Assembly (NCBI GenBank): GCA_002386065.1
Contig: DGES01000106.1
Location: forward strand, 1-19,287
Direction of reading: 5' to 3'
Source: Firmicutes bacterium UBA3920
GTDB lineage: Bacteria; Bacillota; Clostridia; Caldicoprobacterales; Xylanivirgaceae
DNA: 19,287 bases
The notes under the pieces are model-generated. The model was not told the DNA's origin. It did no database searches and worked only from the letters and a program-made list of their open reading frames with translations. A program made the position numbers and the translations under genes. Below are positions 1 through 6,932 of the stretch, in pieces. How positions within the stretch are numbered: position 1 is the first letter of the stretch; every line of letters begins with the position of its first letter.

Positions 1-108
1 CACCCCTCAAACATGCATTATTCCGTCTGATTTTGGGAGAAATTTATTTTTGACCCACTCTCTATTATTTACATATCTAGGTTCTGCGTACATCGCAATT
101 AGCTCATC

Positions 109-139
109 CCACGAATTGACTATGATAGTCAATTCGTGG
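109..139. promoter_or_regulatory. perfect 14-bp inverted repeat over the operon promoter (candidate operator)
   Basis: The arms are 109-122 (CCACGAATTGACTA) and 126-139, exact reverse complements separated by the three bases TGA. The left arm contains the -35 hexamer and the right arm ends one base before the -10 hexamer, so a protein bound here would block or reshape promoter recognition. No T-run follows, which argues against an intrinsic terminator. No DNA-binding repressor gene is visible in the window, so the cognate regulator is unknown. Confidence 0.7.
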
Positions 140-145
140 TATAAT
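116..145 (+). promoter_or_regulatory. sigma-A-type promoter of the TPR/ABC/sigma operon
   Basis: TTGACT at 116-121 and a consensus TATAAT at 140-145 are separated by 18 bp. They lie about 30 bp upstream of the first TPR gene, which has an AGGGGGGG ribosome site at 161-168. The hexamers match the housekeeping sigma factor rather than the usual ECF-type -35 (GAAC-like), so the operon is probably not transcribed only by its own sigma factor. I see no gene in 1-108. Confidence 0.7.
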
Positions 146-177
146 TAGGTAGTAAAATTTAGGGGGGGAAATAAATT

Positions 178-1341
178 ATGACCCGAAAAAAAAATCATAC
201 TATATCTATTATCATAACCAGTTTTATAATAATAAGTATAATAAGTCTATACTTATTATCCAAAATACAGGAGAAAGATAAAAGCAACTACGGATATTCT
301 GGTTCAACAGAGGAAGGCATGGAACGATTAAACAAATATATCGAACAACATCCAAAAAACACTGAAGCTATGATAGACTTAGCTCGCAAATATCTAAATA
401 TTCGAGAGTACGAAAAAGCAGGTGATTTACTCATTCAAATTATCCAAACAGACCCAAACCATGAAATGGCTTTATATACATATGGTCGCCTCTTTGTTGA
501 ACAATTTAAATTTTCTGAAGCAATTGAGCAATTTGAAAAAGTAGTTGCAATTAATGAAAATCCTATCGCATCCCTGCAATATCTCACACATATATACCTT
601 GTCTTTGATCGCCAAAAAGCCCTAGAATATGCTAAAAAAGCCACAGACATACAAAGACAACGTTATGAACAAGGAGAAGAAGATGTTAATATCCCTTTTT
701 TTGAAGAGTGGGAAAATATAGTGGCAGAGTTCGATACAAAGTTTGAAATAGACCCTGCTGCAGCTACCCTTGAAATGCTAGAGCACCCGTTTGATTCTTC
801 CATACAGTTAGAACTATGCAAAAATGTACTTAAGTCCAATAACCCCTCTAATCCTCAAAAAATGCAGGAACTACTAGAGAGGATGGGAATGCTCTATACT
901 GAAGTGGGAATGCATGAAGAGGCGATAGATACTTATAAAACATTAATCGAAACAACTCCCACATATGGAAGGGGCTATATACTCCTAGCCGATAGATCAA
1001 TAAAGACAAATAATTTAACTCTCATAGATGAGCTATACGATGACATACAAAAGCAACAAGGTCTAGAGATTGAAAAAGACATAATAGATGCACTAGTACA
1101 ATATAAAAGAGGTAGAACAGATGAAACCCTAGAGAGCTTACAAAAGATACAATCAAATGATTACGAGATAATTTTAGAACATATTACAGGAATGCTATAT
1201 GAAAACTTGGGTGATAAAGAAAATGCTCTAGCAGCTTATCATAGAGTCAGTAGTTATAAATGTGAAGAAAATGCTGATCTTTATTATTACTATGCTATAT
1301 CATATGATGTAGATAAGGCTATTTCATCGCTAAAACCTTAG
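178..1341 (+). CDS. membrane-anchored TPR-repeat protein (paralogue 1)
   Basis: The first gene of the operon encodes 387 residues. A short basic N-terminus (MTRKKNHT) is followed by one hydrophobic segment at about 9-28, so most of the protein should lie outside the membrane on an uncleaved signal anchor. No lipobox is visible. TPR-like helical repeats are recognisable at about 62-95, 96-129, 131-157, 232-265 and 333-366, with typical spacing of small and aromatic residues. TPR arrays bind proteins or peptides; the partner here is unknown. An AEFDTKFE-x-DPAAA motif (about 183-196) and the block 212-315 recur in the two other TPR proteins of the operon. The ATG is preceded by a G7 ribosome site. 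The fold call is fairly safe; no function can be assigned. Confidence 0.8.
   Translation: MTRKKNHTISIIITSFIIISIISLYLLSKIQEKDKSNYGYSGSTEEGMERLNKYIEQHPKNTEAMIDLARKYLNIREYEKAGDLLIQIIQTDPNHEMALYTYGRLFVEQFKFSEAIEQFEKVVAINENPIASLQYLTHIYLVFDRQKALEYAKKATDIQRQRYEQGEEDVNIPFFEEWENIVAEFDTKFEIDPAAATLEMLEHPFDSSIQLELCKNVLKSNNPSNPQKMQELLERMGMLYTEVGMHEEAIDTYKTLIETTPTYGRGYILLADRSIKTNNLTLIDELYDDIQKQQGLEIEKDIIDALVQYKRGRTDETLESLQKIQSNDYEIILEHITGMLYENLGDKENALAAYHRVSSYKCEENADLYYYYAISYDVDKAISSLKP
811..1122 (+). repeat. near-identical DNA block, copy 1 of 3 (within TPR gene 1)
   Basis: This 312-bp coding stretch aligns without gaps to 4656-4967 and 6395-6706. Silent positions are conserved, whereas the flanking coding DNA of the three genes is clearly diverged. 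It encodes the shared TPR module whose core reads MGMLYTEVGMHEEAIDTYK. Copy 1 is the most different of the three, with about ten differences from copy 3 by eye across the central 285 bp. Confidence 0.85.
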
Positions 1342-1400
1342 AAATTTAGCTATTCCCGTGTAACCAATATTAATATATTATTTTATAAGGTGGGTCACAA

Positions 1401-2312
1401 ATGGATAAACTTGTGGTAGATGACATTGTCAAAGTCATAAAGAAAAAAACAATACTAAACCATGTTGACTTAAGAGTAGAATCTGGTCAGGTCTTAGGTA
1501 TTATAGGACAAAACGGAGCAGGCAAAAGTACACTTTTAAAAATTATCTGTGGGTTAACCAGACCAACGTCTGGAGATGTAACTTTAAATGATATCTCCAT
1601 CATATCGGAACCAAACCTGGCTATGGATAAGATTGGTTTCTTAATTGAAAACCCATCATTATATCCATATTTGACAGGTAGACAGCAACTAAATTATTGC
1701 ATAGAATTGAGAAGTACTCCAAGTAAGGATTATATTGATACTATAATTAAAATGCTAGGCATTGAAAGCTTTCTCGACAAAAAAACAGGGCAATATTCAT
1801 CAGGTATGAAACAACGCCTCGGTATTGCATGTGCTGTTATCCACAATCCATCCACTATTATATTAGACGAACCTACCAATTCACTAGATATTACAGGAAT
1901 TAAAGAGATAAGGGAGTTTATAAAATACATGCGATATGAAGGCAAAACAGTTCTACTATCAAGCCATATGCTAACTGAAGTCGAAAGTGTATGTGATCAA
2001 ATTGTCATAATAGATAAGGGGGTTATAATAGATTCATCTGAATTGGATACTATCAATCAGCATTATGAAAATATATGTGAAATTATATTAGAAAACAGCG
2101 AAACGCTTATAAACTTTTTAGGAATTCAGTATGAAGATAGCATGTTTGAAATTAATGGAGACTACATAGTACTTAGAGTAAAAGAAAAGAATTTGTCACC
2201 TACACTTAAAAACATACTGAGTAATGGGTTTAAATTAATCGGAGTACAAAAAGAAGGGAGAAAATTAGAAGAATATTATCTTAGAAAGGTGGAAAAAGAA
2301 ACTAATGTTTAA
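1401..2312 (+). CDS. ABC transporter ATP-binding protein, BcrA/LanF-like
   Basis: This is the cytoplasmic ATPase (303 aa) that powers the two permeases encoded next. Walker A is GQNGAGKST at residues 36-44, the signature is SSGMKQR at 133-139, Walker B is IILDEP with the catalytic Glu at 157, and the switch His is H189 in LLSSHM. The IENPSLY stretch at 82-88 in the Q-loop region is typical of the bacitracin- and lantibiotic-resistance-type (BcrA, LanF) subfamily. A C-terminal extension of about 90 residues follows the nucleotide-binding domain. The ribosome site AAGGTGGG lies 6 nt before the ATG. The last 8 nt overlap the next gene, indicating translational coupling. Subfamily membership suggests export of, or self-protection against, an amphipathic or cell-envelope compound, but no substrate or precursor-peptide gene is visible. 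Confidence 0.9.
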   Translation: MDKLVVDDIVKVIKKKTILNHVDLRVESGQVLGIIGQNGAGKSTLLKIICGLTRPTSGDVTLNDISIISEPNLAMDKIGFLIENPSLYPYLTGRQQLNYCIELRSTPSKDYIDTIIKMLGIESFLDKKTGQYSSGMKQRLGIACAVIHNPSTIILDEPTNSLDITGIKEIREFIKYMRYEGKTVLLSSHMLTEVESVCDQIVIIDKGVIIDSSELDTINQHYENICEIILENSETLINFLGIQYEDSMFEINGDYIVLRVKEKNLSPTLKNILSNGFKLIGVQKEGRKLEEYYLRKVEKETNV

Positions 2313-3087
2313 AATCGCCAAATTGGAAATATCTAAACTGTTTCGATCAAAACACTATTTGAAATTGTTAATTCCTTTAGCTCTTTTTATATTAATTTCA
2401 ACAGTTATACATTATTTTATTATGCTAGAGGGAACAGGAGATATAAATTTGTTTTCTATTATCTATATGGTCTTTATTGAAAATGGACCTTTCTTCTTCC
2501 CCATAATTGCAGCTATTTTTTTTACAGATGTAATTGTAAATGAATTTAAACAAAAGACAATAAATATATTATTTAGCAGTACATTTTCTAGAGAAGAAAT
2601 ATTTATAGGCAAGTTTCTTGGAACATCAGTAGTACTTACCATTATATTCATGGGATTACTCACTATAAGCACTATATTTGCATCATTAGTTGCCGATATC
2701 CGAAGTATTTCTATTGGCTTTTTTGCACTAAGTTATGGAGAAACACTAACCAGAATATTGATTCTCGCTGCACTAACTTTATTGTTTTTAATATGTGTAG
2801 GCAGTTATGTCTTTTTATTTGGTGCAATAACAAAAAACCAAGTAATTCCTATCGTTTGCCTTTTGCTCACTATTCTCTTCAATGGAATACCTTTTCTAAC
2901 ATACGATTCAAAAATAAATACTTTTATAAGAAAATATTCTTTTGTAAATGGCTTATACATCACTGAAATATTTCCAACTTATGAAATTCCTTACATAGAT
3001 GTATTAATGCTTACAATGATATTTTTACTTCATATTCTCATCTTTATAATGGTTGGAATGCATGTATTTAAAAAAAGACAAGTTTGA
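2305..3087 (+). CDS. ABC-2-type permease subunit 1
   Basis: This 260-residue integral membrane protein has about six hydrophobic segments (roughly 18-41, 55-75, 100-125, 145-172, 176-197 and 232-254). It starts MFKIAKLEISKLFRSK, a short cytoplasmic amphipathic N-terminus typical of ABC-2 permeases of the BcrB/LanE/LanG sort. A VNEFKQKTINILFSS stretch after the second segment is the usual conserved cytoplasmic loop of this family. The gene overlaps the ATPase gene by 8 nt. It is clearly homologous to the next gene (same start, same VNEFKQ loop, same GKFLG), so the pair arose by tandem duplication and may form a heterodimer with two copies of the ATPase. Confidence 0.85.
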   Translation: MFKIAKLEISKLFRSKHYLKLLIPLALFILISTVIHYFIMLEGTGDINLFSIIYMVFIENGPFFFPIIAAIFFTDVIVNEFKQKTINILFSSTFSREEIFIGKFLGTSVVLTIIFMGLLTISTIFASLVADIRSISIGFFALSYGETLTRILILAALTLLFLICVGSYVFLFGAITKNQVIPIVCLLLTILFNGIPFLTYDSKINTFIRKYSFVNGLYITEIFPTYEIPYIDVLMLTMIFLLHILIFIMVGMHVFKKRQV

Positions 3088-3158
3088 AACAAAAAGTCTT
3101 TATAGTATATAACCAATTCATAAAATATTATCCATACACAAAAAAAGGGGGGGAAAAC

Positions 3159-3950
3159 TTGTTTAAAATAGCTAAAATGGAAGTTTTGAAAATATTCCGA
3201 TCAAAGCTTTTCTTAATTCCCTTAATCTCCTTGTCTTTACTTATAACCATCACCATCATGTTATACTATCCAGCAAACCAAAAAGAAGATATAAATCTGC
3301 TCGAAGTTGCCGCAGATATTATCAGTGGAAACGGAATGTTTTCCTTCCCAATCATAACCGCGGTCTATTTCTCCACTATAATTGTAAACGAATTTAAACA
3401 AGAAACAATAAAAACGCTATTTAGTAGTACAAAATATAGAGGAGAACTGTTCATAGGTAAATTTCTTGGAGCAGTAACAGTGTTCAGCGTCATATTTATA
3501 GTATTATTAATGATAAGCATTTTGGTAACATCACTGATTATCAATCCCCAACATATGGCTATTGAATTTTATGCATTAACTTATAAAGAAACAATACTAA
3601 GAATATCTATTGTCACCATATTAACCTTACTATTTTTGATATGCCTAGGAAGTTATGTGTTTATGATTGGTACAATAACAGAAAGTCAAGGATTTACTAT
3701 TTTTTATCTCTTGCTTACAATTTTTCTACATCTTACCTTATTAGGTATAACACCTTTTTTATCAATACATTCAGTAATAAATGTATTATCCAGAAAATAT
3801 TCTTTTATGCGTGGGTTGTTCTTTTCCAATATGCTTTTGACATACAACATATTTTGGACTGATATATTGAGAGAAATACTAGTGTTTTTGACATACACAA
3901 CCACCTTTATACAGGTCGGAATCCACTTTTTTAAAAAGAAACAAGTTTAA
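3159..3950 (+). CDS. ABC-2-type permease subunit 2 (TTG start)
   Basis: The protein has 263 residues and about six transmembrane segments, and is paralogous to the preceding permease. The open frame extends back to 3084, but I place the start at the TTG at 3159. A G7 ribosome site (3147-3153) sits 5 nt before it, and the resulting N-terminus MFKIAKMEVLKIFRSK matches the start of permease 1 almost residue for residue. The 25 extra upstream codons have no counterpart in the paralogue. VNEFKQETIKTLFSS is the conserved cytoplasmic loop. The gene is followed 15 nt later by the second TPR gene, which has its own AGGGAGG site. With the BcrA-like ATPase it should form a complete exporter. Confidence 0.85.
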   Translation: MFKIAKMEVLKIFRSKLFLIPLISLSLLITITIMLYYPANQKEDINLLEVAADIISGNGMFSFPIITAVYFSTIIVNEFKQETIKTLFSSTKYRGELFIGKFLGAVTVFSVIFIVLLMISILVTSLIINPQHMAIEFYALTYKETILRISIVTILTLLFLICLGSYVFMIGTITESQGFTIFYLLLTIFLHLTLLGITPFLSIHSVINVLSRKYSFMRGLFFSNMLLTYNIFWTDILREILVFLTYTTTFIQVGIHFFKKKQV

Positions 3951-3965
3951 AGGGAGGATTAAACT

Positions 3966-5222
3966 ATGACGAAAGGAAAAAAACGTATTATATATGTCGC
4001 CTCAATTGTCCTAATTATCATATATCTGGGAAGTGCTTATTTGTCAAGCAAAATCCAATATGATAGATACTATAAATTTAGACAACCTAATTCTTTTAAC
4101 AAGGATATAATAAGACTGAATAATTATATTAAAAACCATTCCAAAAATACTTCTGATATATTGGATTCAGACTTTTATTCCTCCTATCCTATTGAAAACG
4201 TTATGCTAGAATTGGCTCGTAGCTACTATATAAAGAAAGAATATAAAAAGGCGGATACTTTACTCTTGGAAGCTGCACAAATAGAATTAAACAATAAATT
4301 AAGCCAAGATGCTATGTACTTACGTGGAGTTATACTGGTAGAACAATTTAAATATTCTAAGGCAGTTGAACAATTGGAAAAAATATTATCCATAAATAAA
4401 AATAATATTGAGGCTTTAAAATTCATCTCCAAAATATACTTTATTTCAGATCGTCAAAAAGCACTAGAGTACGCAAAAAAAGCTACGATAACAAAAAAAG
4501 AACTTCTAAGGCACCAAGGAGAAAAAGACATTGATTTAGCACTTTCTAAAAGATGGGAAACTATAGTAGCAGAGTTTGATACAAAGTTTGAAGATGACCC
4601 TGCTGCAGCTACTATCGAAATTATGGGGGAATTCATAGAAGCCCCTTTGAAACTAGAACTATGTAAAAATGTACTTAAGTCCAATAACCCCTCCGATCCT
4701 CAAAAAATGCAGGAGCTACTAGAAAGGATGGGAATGCTCTATACTGAAGTGGGAATGAATGAAGAGGCGATAAATACTTATAAAACATTAATCGAAACAA
4801 CTCCCACATATGGAAGGGGCTATATACTCCTAGCCGATAGATCAATAAAGACAAATAATTTAACTCTCATAGATGAGCTATACGATGGCATACAAAAGCA
4901 ACAAGGTCTAGAGATTGAAAAAGACATAATAGATGCCCTAGTACAATATAAAAGAGGTAAAACAGATTATGCTTTAAAAAAGCTACATAAAATCAATTCA
5001 AAAAATTACGAGATAATCTTAAACCATATTACAGGGGGACTACATAAAGATTTAGGTGATAACAAAAATGCAATAAAAAGCTATAATAAAATATATAATA
5101 CTACTTATAACGAAGATATCAATTTTTATTATTGGTGGGCTATATTGCATGAAGTTGAAGAAGAAATCTTATCTATGAGTAAAAGAGGAAAGGACGTGAA
5201 CCCCTTTGCTTTTATCCCCTAA
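3966..5222 (+). CDS. membrane-anchored TPR-repeat protein (paralogue 2)
   Basis: The protein has 418 residues with one N-terminal hydrophobic anchor at about 8-27 after a basic start (MTKGKKR), and TPR-like repeats through the rest. It is the longest of the three paralogues. It has an insertion near residues 55-70 and a C-terminal tail (SKRGKDVNPFAFIP) that the others lack. That tail is encoded by the DNA that also carries the ribosome site and first codons of the sigma gene, so it may be a by-product of the overlap. It shares the AEFDTKFE-x-DPAAA motif and the block at residues 231-334 with the other two. The ATG follows AGGGAGG with good spacing. The partner and role are unknown. Confidence 0.8.
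   Translation: MTKGKKRIIYVASIVLIIIYLGSAYLSSKIQYDRYYKFRQPNSFNKDIIRLNNYIKNHSKNTSDILDSDFYSSYPIENVMLELARSYYIKKEYKKADTLLLEAAQIELNNKLSQDAMYLRGVILVEQFKYSKAVEQLEKILSINKNNIEALKFISKIYFISDRQKALEYAKKATITKKELLRHQGEKDIDLALSKRWETIVAEFDTKFEDDPAAATIEIMGEFIEAPLKLELCKNVLKSNNPSDPQKMQELLERMGMLYTEVGMNEEAINTYKTLIETTPTYGRGYILLADRSIKTNNLTLIDELYDGIQKQQGLEIEKDIIDALVQYKRGKTDYALKKLHKINSKNYEIILNHITGGLHKDLGDNKNAIKSYNKIYNTTYNEDINFYYWWAILHEVEEEILSMSKRGKDVNPFAFIP
4656..4967 (+). repeat. near-identical DNA block, copy 2 of 3 (within TPR gene 2)
   Basis: The block matches 811-1122 and 6395-6706. By eye there are only four differences from copy 3 over the central 285 bp, two of them silent. The left edge (GTACTTAAGTCC) agrees with copy 1, while most of the rest agrees with copy 3. 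This mosaic is expected from gene conversion. Identity with copy 3 runs on for about 26 bp past the right edge. Confidence 0.85.
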
Positions 5223-5745
5223 AACACACAATAACCCTGATAAAGATAAATTAGAATTACTTTATAAAACATATTATAAATATATGTGCAAAATTGCATA
5301 TAATATTTTAAATGACTTTCACCTTGCCCAAGATGTAGTACAATCAGCTTTTATTAAATTACTAGAAAATATACATAAGATCGAAGAAATAAATTCTGAC
5401 AAAACTAAATCTTTTATTACTATGGTTACAAAAAATATCGCTATAAATTATTATAATAAAATAAAGAGGCAAAAACATATAAATATAGAAACACTGAATT
5501 ACATATTAGTTAACAACGATCAACCCATGGATGAAATTATTGATAAGGAGATATTTGATACCGTTGCATCGCATGTGAAAAAACTCAATCCTAATTATAA
5601 AGATATATTATCGCTTAAATATTATTATAACTACTCTCATAAAGAGATAGCTGCTATTCTTGATATTACTCAAGAAAATGTAAGAGTTAGAATCCATAGA
5701 GCAAAACAAAGTTTAATTAAACGATTAATAAAAGAGGGACTATGA
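5206..5745 (+). CDS. ECF-type RNA polymerase sigma factor (TTG start)
   Basis: This 179-residue cytoplasmic sigma-70-family protein has only regions 2 and 4. Region 2 spans about 17-90 and includes the DVVQSAFIKLL promoter-melting and core-binding helix. Region 4 spans about 115-175 and contains the helix-turn-helix YSHKEIAAILDITQENVRV followed by RIHRAKQSL. It should redirect RNA polymerase to a small regulon. The start is TTG: the AGGAAAGG site at 5186-5193 lies about 12 nt upstream, and the next in-frame Met is too far into region 2. The gene overlaps the end of TPR gene 2 by 17 nt, and TPR gene 3 starts one base after its stop, so all three are probably translationally coupled. No classical zinc-binding anti-sigma gene adjoins it. 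Confidence 0.88.
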   Translation: MLLSPKTHNNPDKDKLELLYKTYYKYMCKIAYNILNDFHLAQDVVQSAFIKLLENIHKIEEINSDKTKSFITMVTKNIAINYYNKIKRQKHINIETLNYILVNNDQPMDEIIDKEIFDTVASHVKKLNPNYKDILSLKYYYNYSHKEIAAILDITQENVRVRIHRAKQSLIKRLIKEGL

Positions 5746-5746
5746 C

Positions 5747-6928
5747 ATGATACAAAAAAAGAACAAAACTATATTTGTTATCCTAATCATCATAATAACC
5801 ATAAGTATAATTAGTATCTATTTAGCTCCCAAAATATGTGGGAACTATGATAGCTATACAGATTTTAAATATCCTGATGAAATTTTAGTAAAATTAAACA
5901 GATACACTGAATGCCATCCTAAAGATATCGAATCCATGCTAAGGCTTGCCTATGACTATAGTACAAAACATGAATATGAAAAGGCAGATACTCTACTTTT
6001 AAATATTCTTCAAAAGGAACCAGGTTATACCTTAGCTGTATACTTACGCGGAATTGTAATGATAGAACAATTTCAATTTCCTGAGGCAGTGGAATTATTT
6101 AAAGATATTCTTTTAGATAACGAAAATAATCATAGAGCTTTGCTCTTCCTGTCTAGAATATATTTTGTCTATGATCATCAACAATCACTAAAATATGCTA
6201 AAAAAGCTACTAAAGCTGCAGATGATTTCTTTATGGAGTTAGATACACTAGCAGAAGAGTATGAACCTCTAAACTTCATGTTTTATAAACGGTGGGAAAA
6301 TATGGTGGCAGAATTTGATACAAAGTTTGAAGATGACCCTGCTGCAGCGTCCCTTGAAATAATGGAATATTTAATAAGCACTCCTCTAAAGATAGAACTA
6401 TGCAAAAATGCACTTAATACCAATAATCCCTCCGATCCTCAAAAAATGCAGGAGCTACTAGAAAGGATGGGAATGCTCTATACTGAAGTGGGAATGAATG
6501 AAGAGGCGATAAATACTTATAAAACATTAATTGAAACAACTCCCACATATGGAAGGGGCTATATACTCCTAGCCGATAGATCAATAAAGACAAATAATTT
6601 AACTCTCATAGATGAGCTATACGATGACATACAAAAGCAACAAGGTCTAGAGATTGAAAAAGACATAATAGATGCCCTAGTACAATATAAAAGAGGTAGA
6701 ACAGATTATGCTTTAAAAAAGCTACATAAAATACACTCCAAAGATTACAAATTAATCTTAAATCATATTATGGGAATGCTATATGAAAACTCCGGCGATT
6801 CTCAAAATGCACTAAAAGCCTACAATAAAATACATAAAAAACATTTTCATAAAGAAAGCACTAATTTCTATTATTGGTGTGCTATATCGCATGAGACTGA
6901 AAAATCTATTTCATTTATGAAGGATTAA
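5747..6928 (+). CDS. membrane-anchored TPR-repeat protein (paralogue 3)
   Basis: The protein has 393 residues: eight basic or polar N-terminal residues, a hydrophobic anchor at about 8-27, then TPR-like repeats. It carries the AEFDTKFEDDPAAA motif and the shared block at residues 217-320. Its position directly behind the sigma gene, 1 nt after the stop with AGAGGGA as ribosome site, is where ECF anti-sigma genes often lie. However, its cytoplasmic part is far too short to be a standard anti-sigma domain, so any control of the sigma factor would need another mechanism. It is the last gene of the operon. The stop is 4 nt from the stop of the convergent hydE, with no terminator between them. Confidence 0.8.
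   Translation: MIQKKNKTIFVILIIIITISIISIYLAPKICGNYDSYTDFKYPDEILVKLNRYTECHPKDIESMLRLAYDYSTKHEYEKADTLLLNILQKEPGYTLAVYLRGIVMIEQFQFPEAVELFKDILLDNENNHRALLFLSRIYFVYDHQQSLKYAKKATKAADDFFMELDTLAEEYEPLNFMFYKRWENMVAEFDTKFEDDPAAASLEIMEYLISTPLKIELCKNALNTNNPSDPQKMQELLERMGMLYTEVGMNEEAINTYKTLIETTPTYGRGYILLADRSIKTNNLTLIDELYDDIQKQQGLEIEKDIIDALVQYKRGRTDYALKKLHKIHSKDYKLILNHIMGMLYENSGDSQNALKAYNKIHKKHFHKESTNFYYWCAISHETEKSISFMKD
6395..6706 (+). repeat. near-identical DNA block, copy 3 of 3 (within TPR gene 3)
   Basis: The block is collinear with 811-1122 and 4656-4967. Its left edge (GCACTTAATACC) differs from copies 1 and 2. The centre is almost identical to copy 2, and two positions near the right end (the GATGAC and AGGTAGAAC contexts) agree with copy 1 instead. 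Downstream, around 6770, a short run GGAATGCTATATGAAAACT again matches copy 1. Confidence 0.85.
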
Positions 6929-6932
6929 ACTA

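Noticed and set aside
3084..3158. Longer form of permease 2 starting at the TTG at 3084
   Set aside because: It has no ribosome site of its own, and the 25 extra residues do not match permease 1. The TTG at 3159 has a strong site and a matching N-terminus.
1342..3158. Bacteriocin or lantibiotic precursor gene near the BcrA-like transporter
   Set aside because: The gaps at 1342-1400 and 3088-3158 contain no small open frame with a ribosome site, and no modification enzymes are present.
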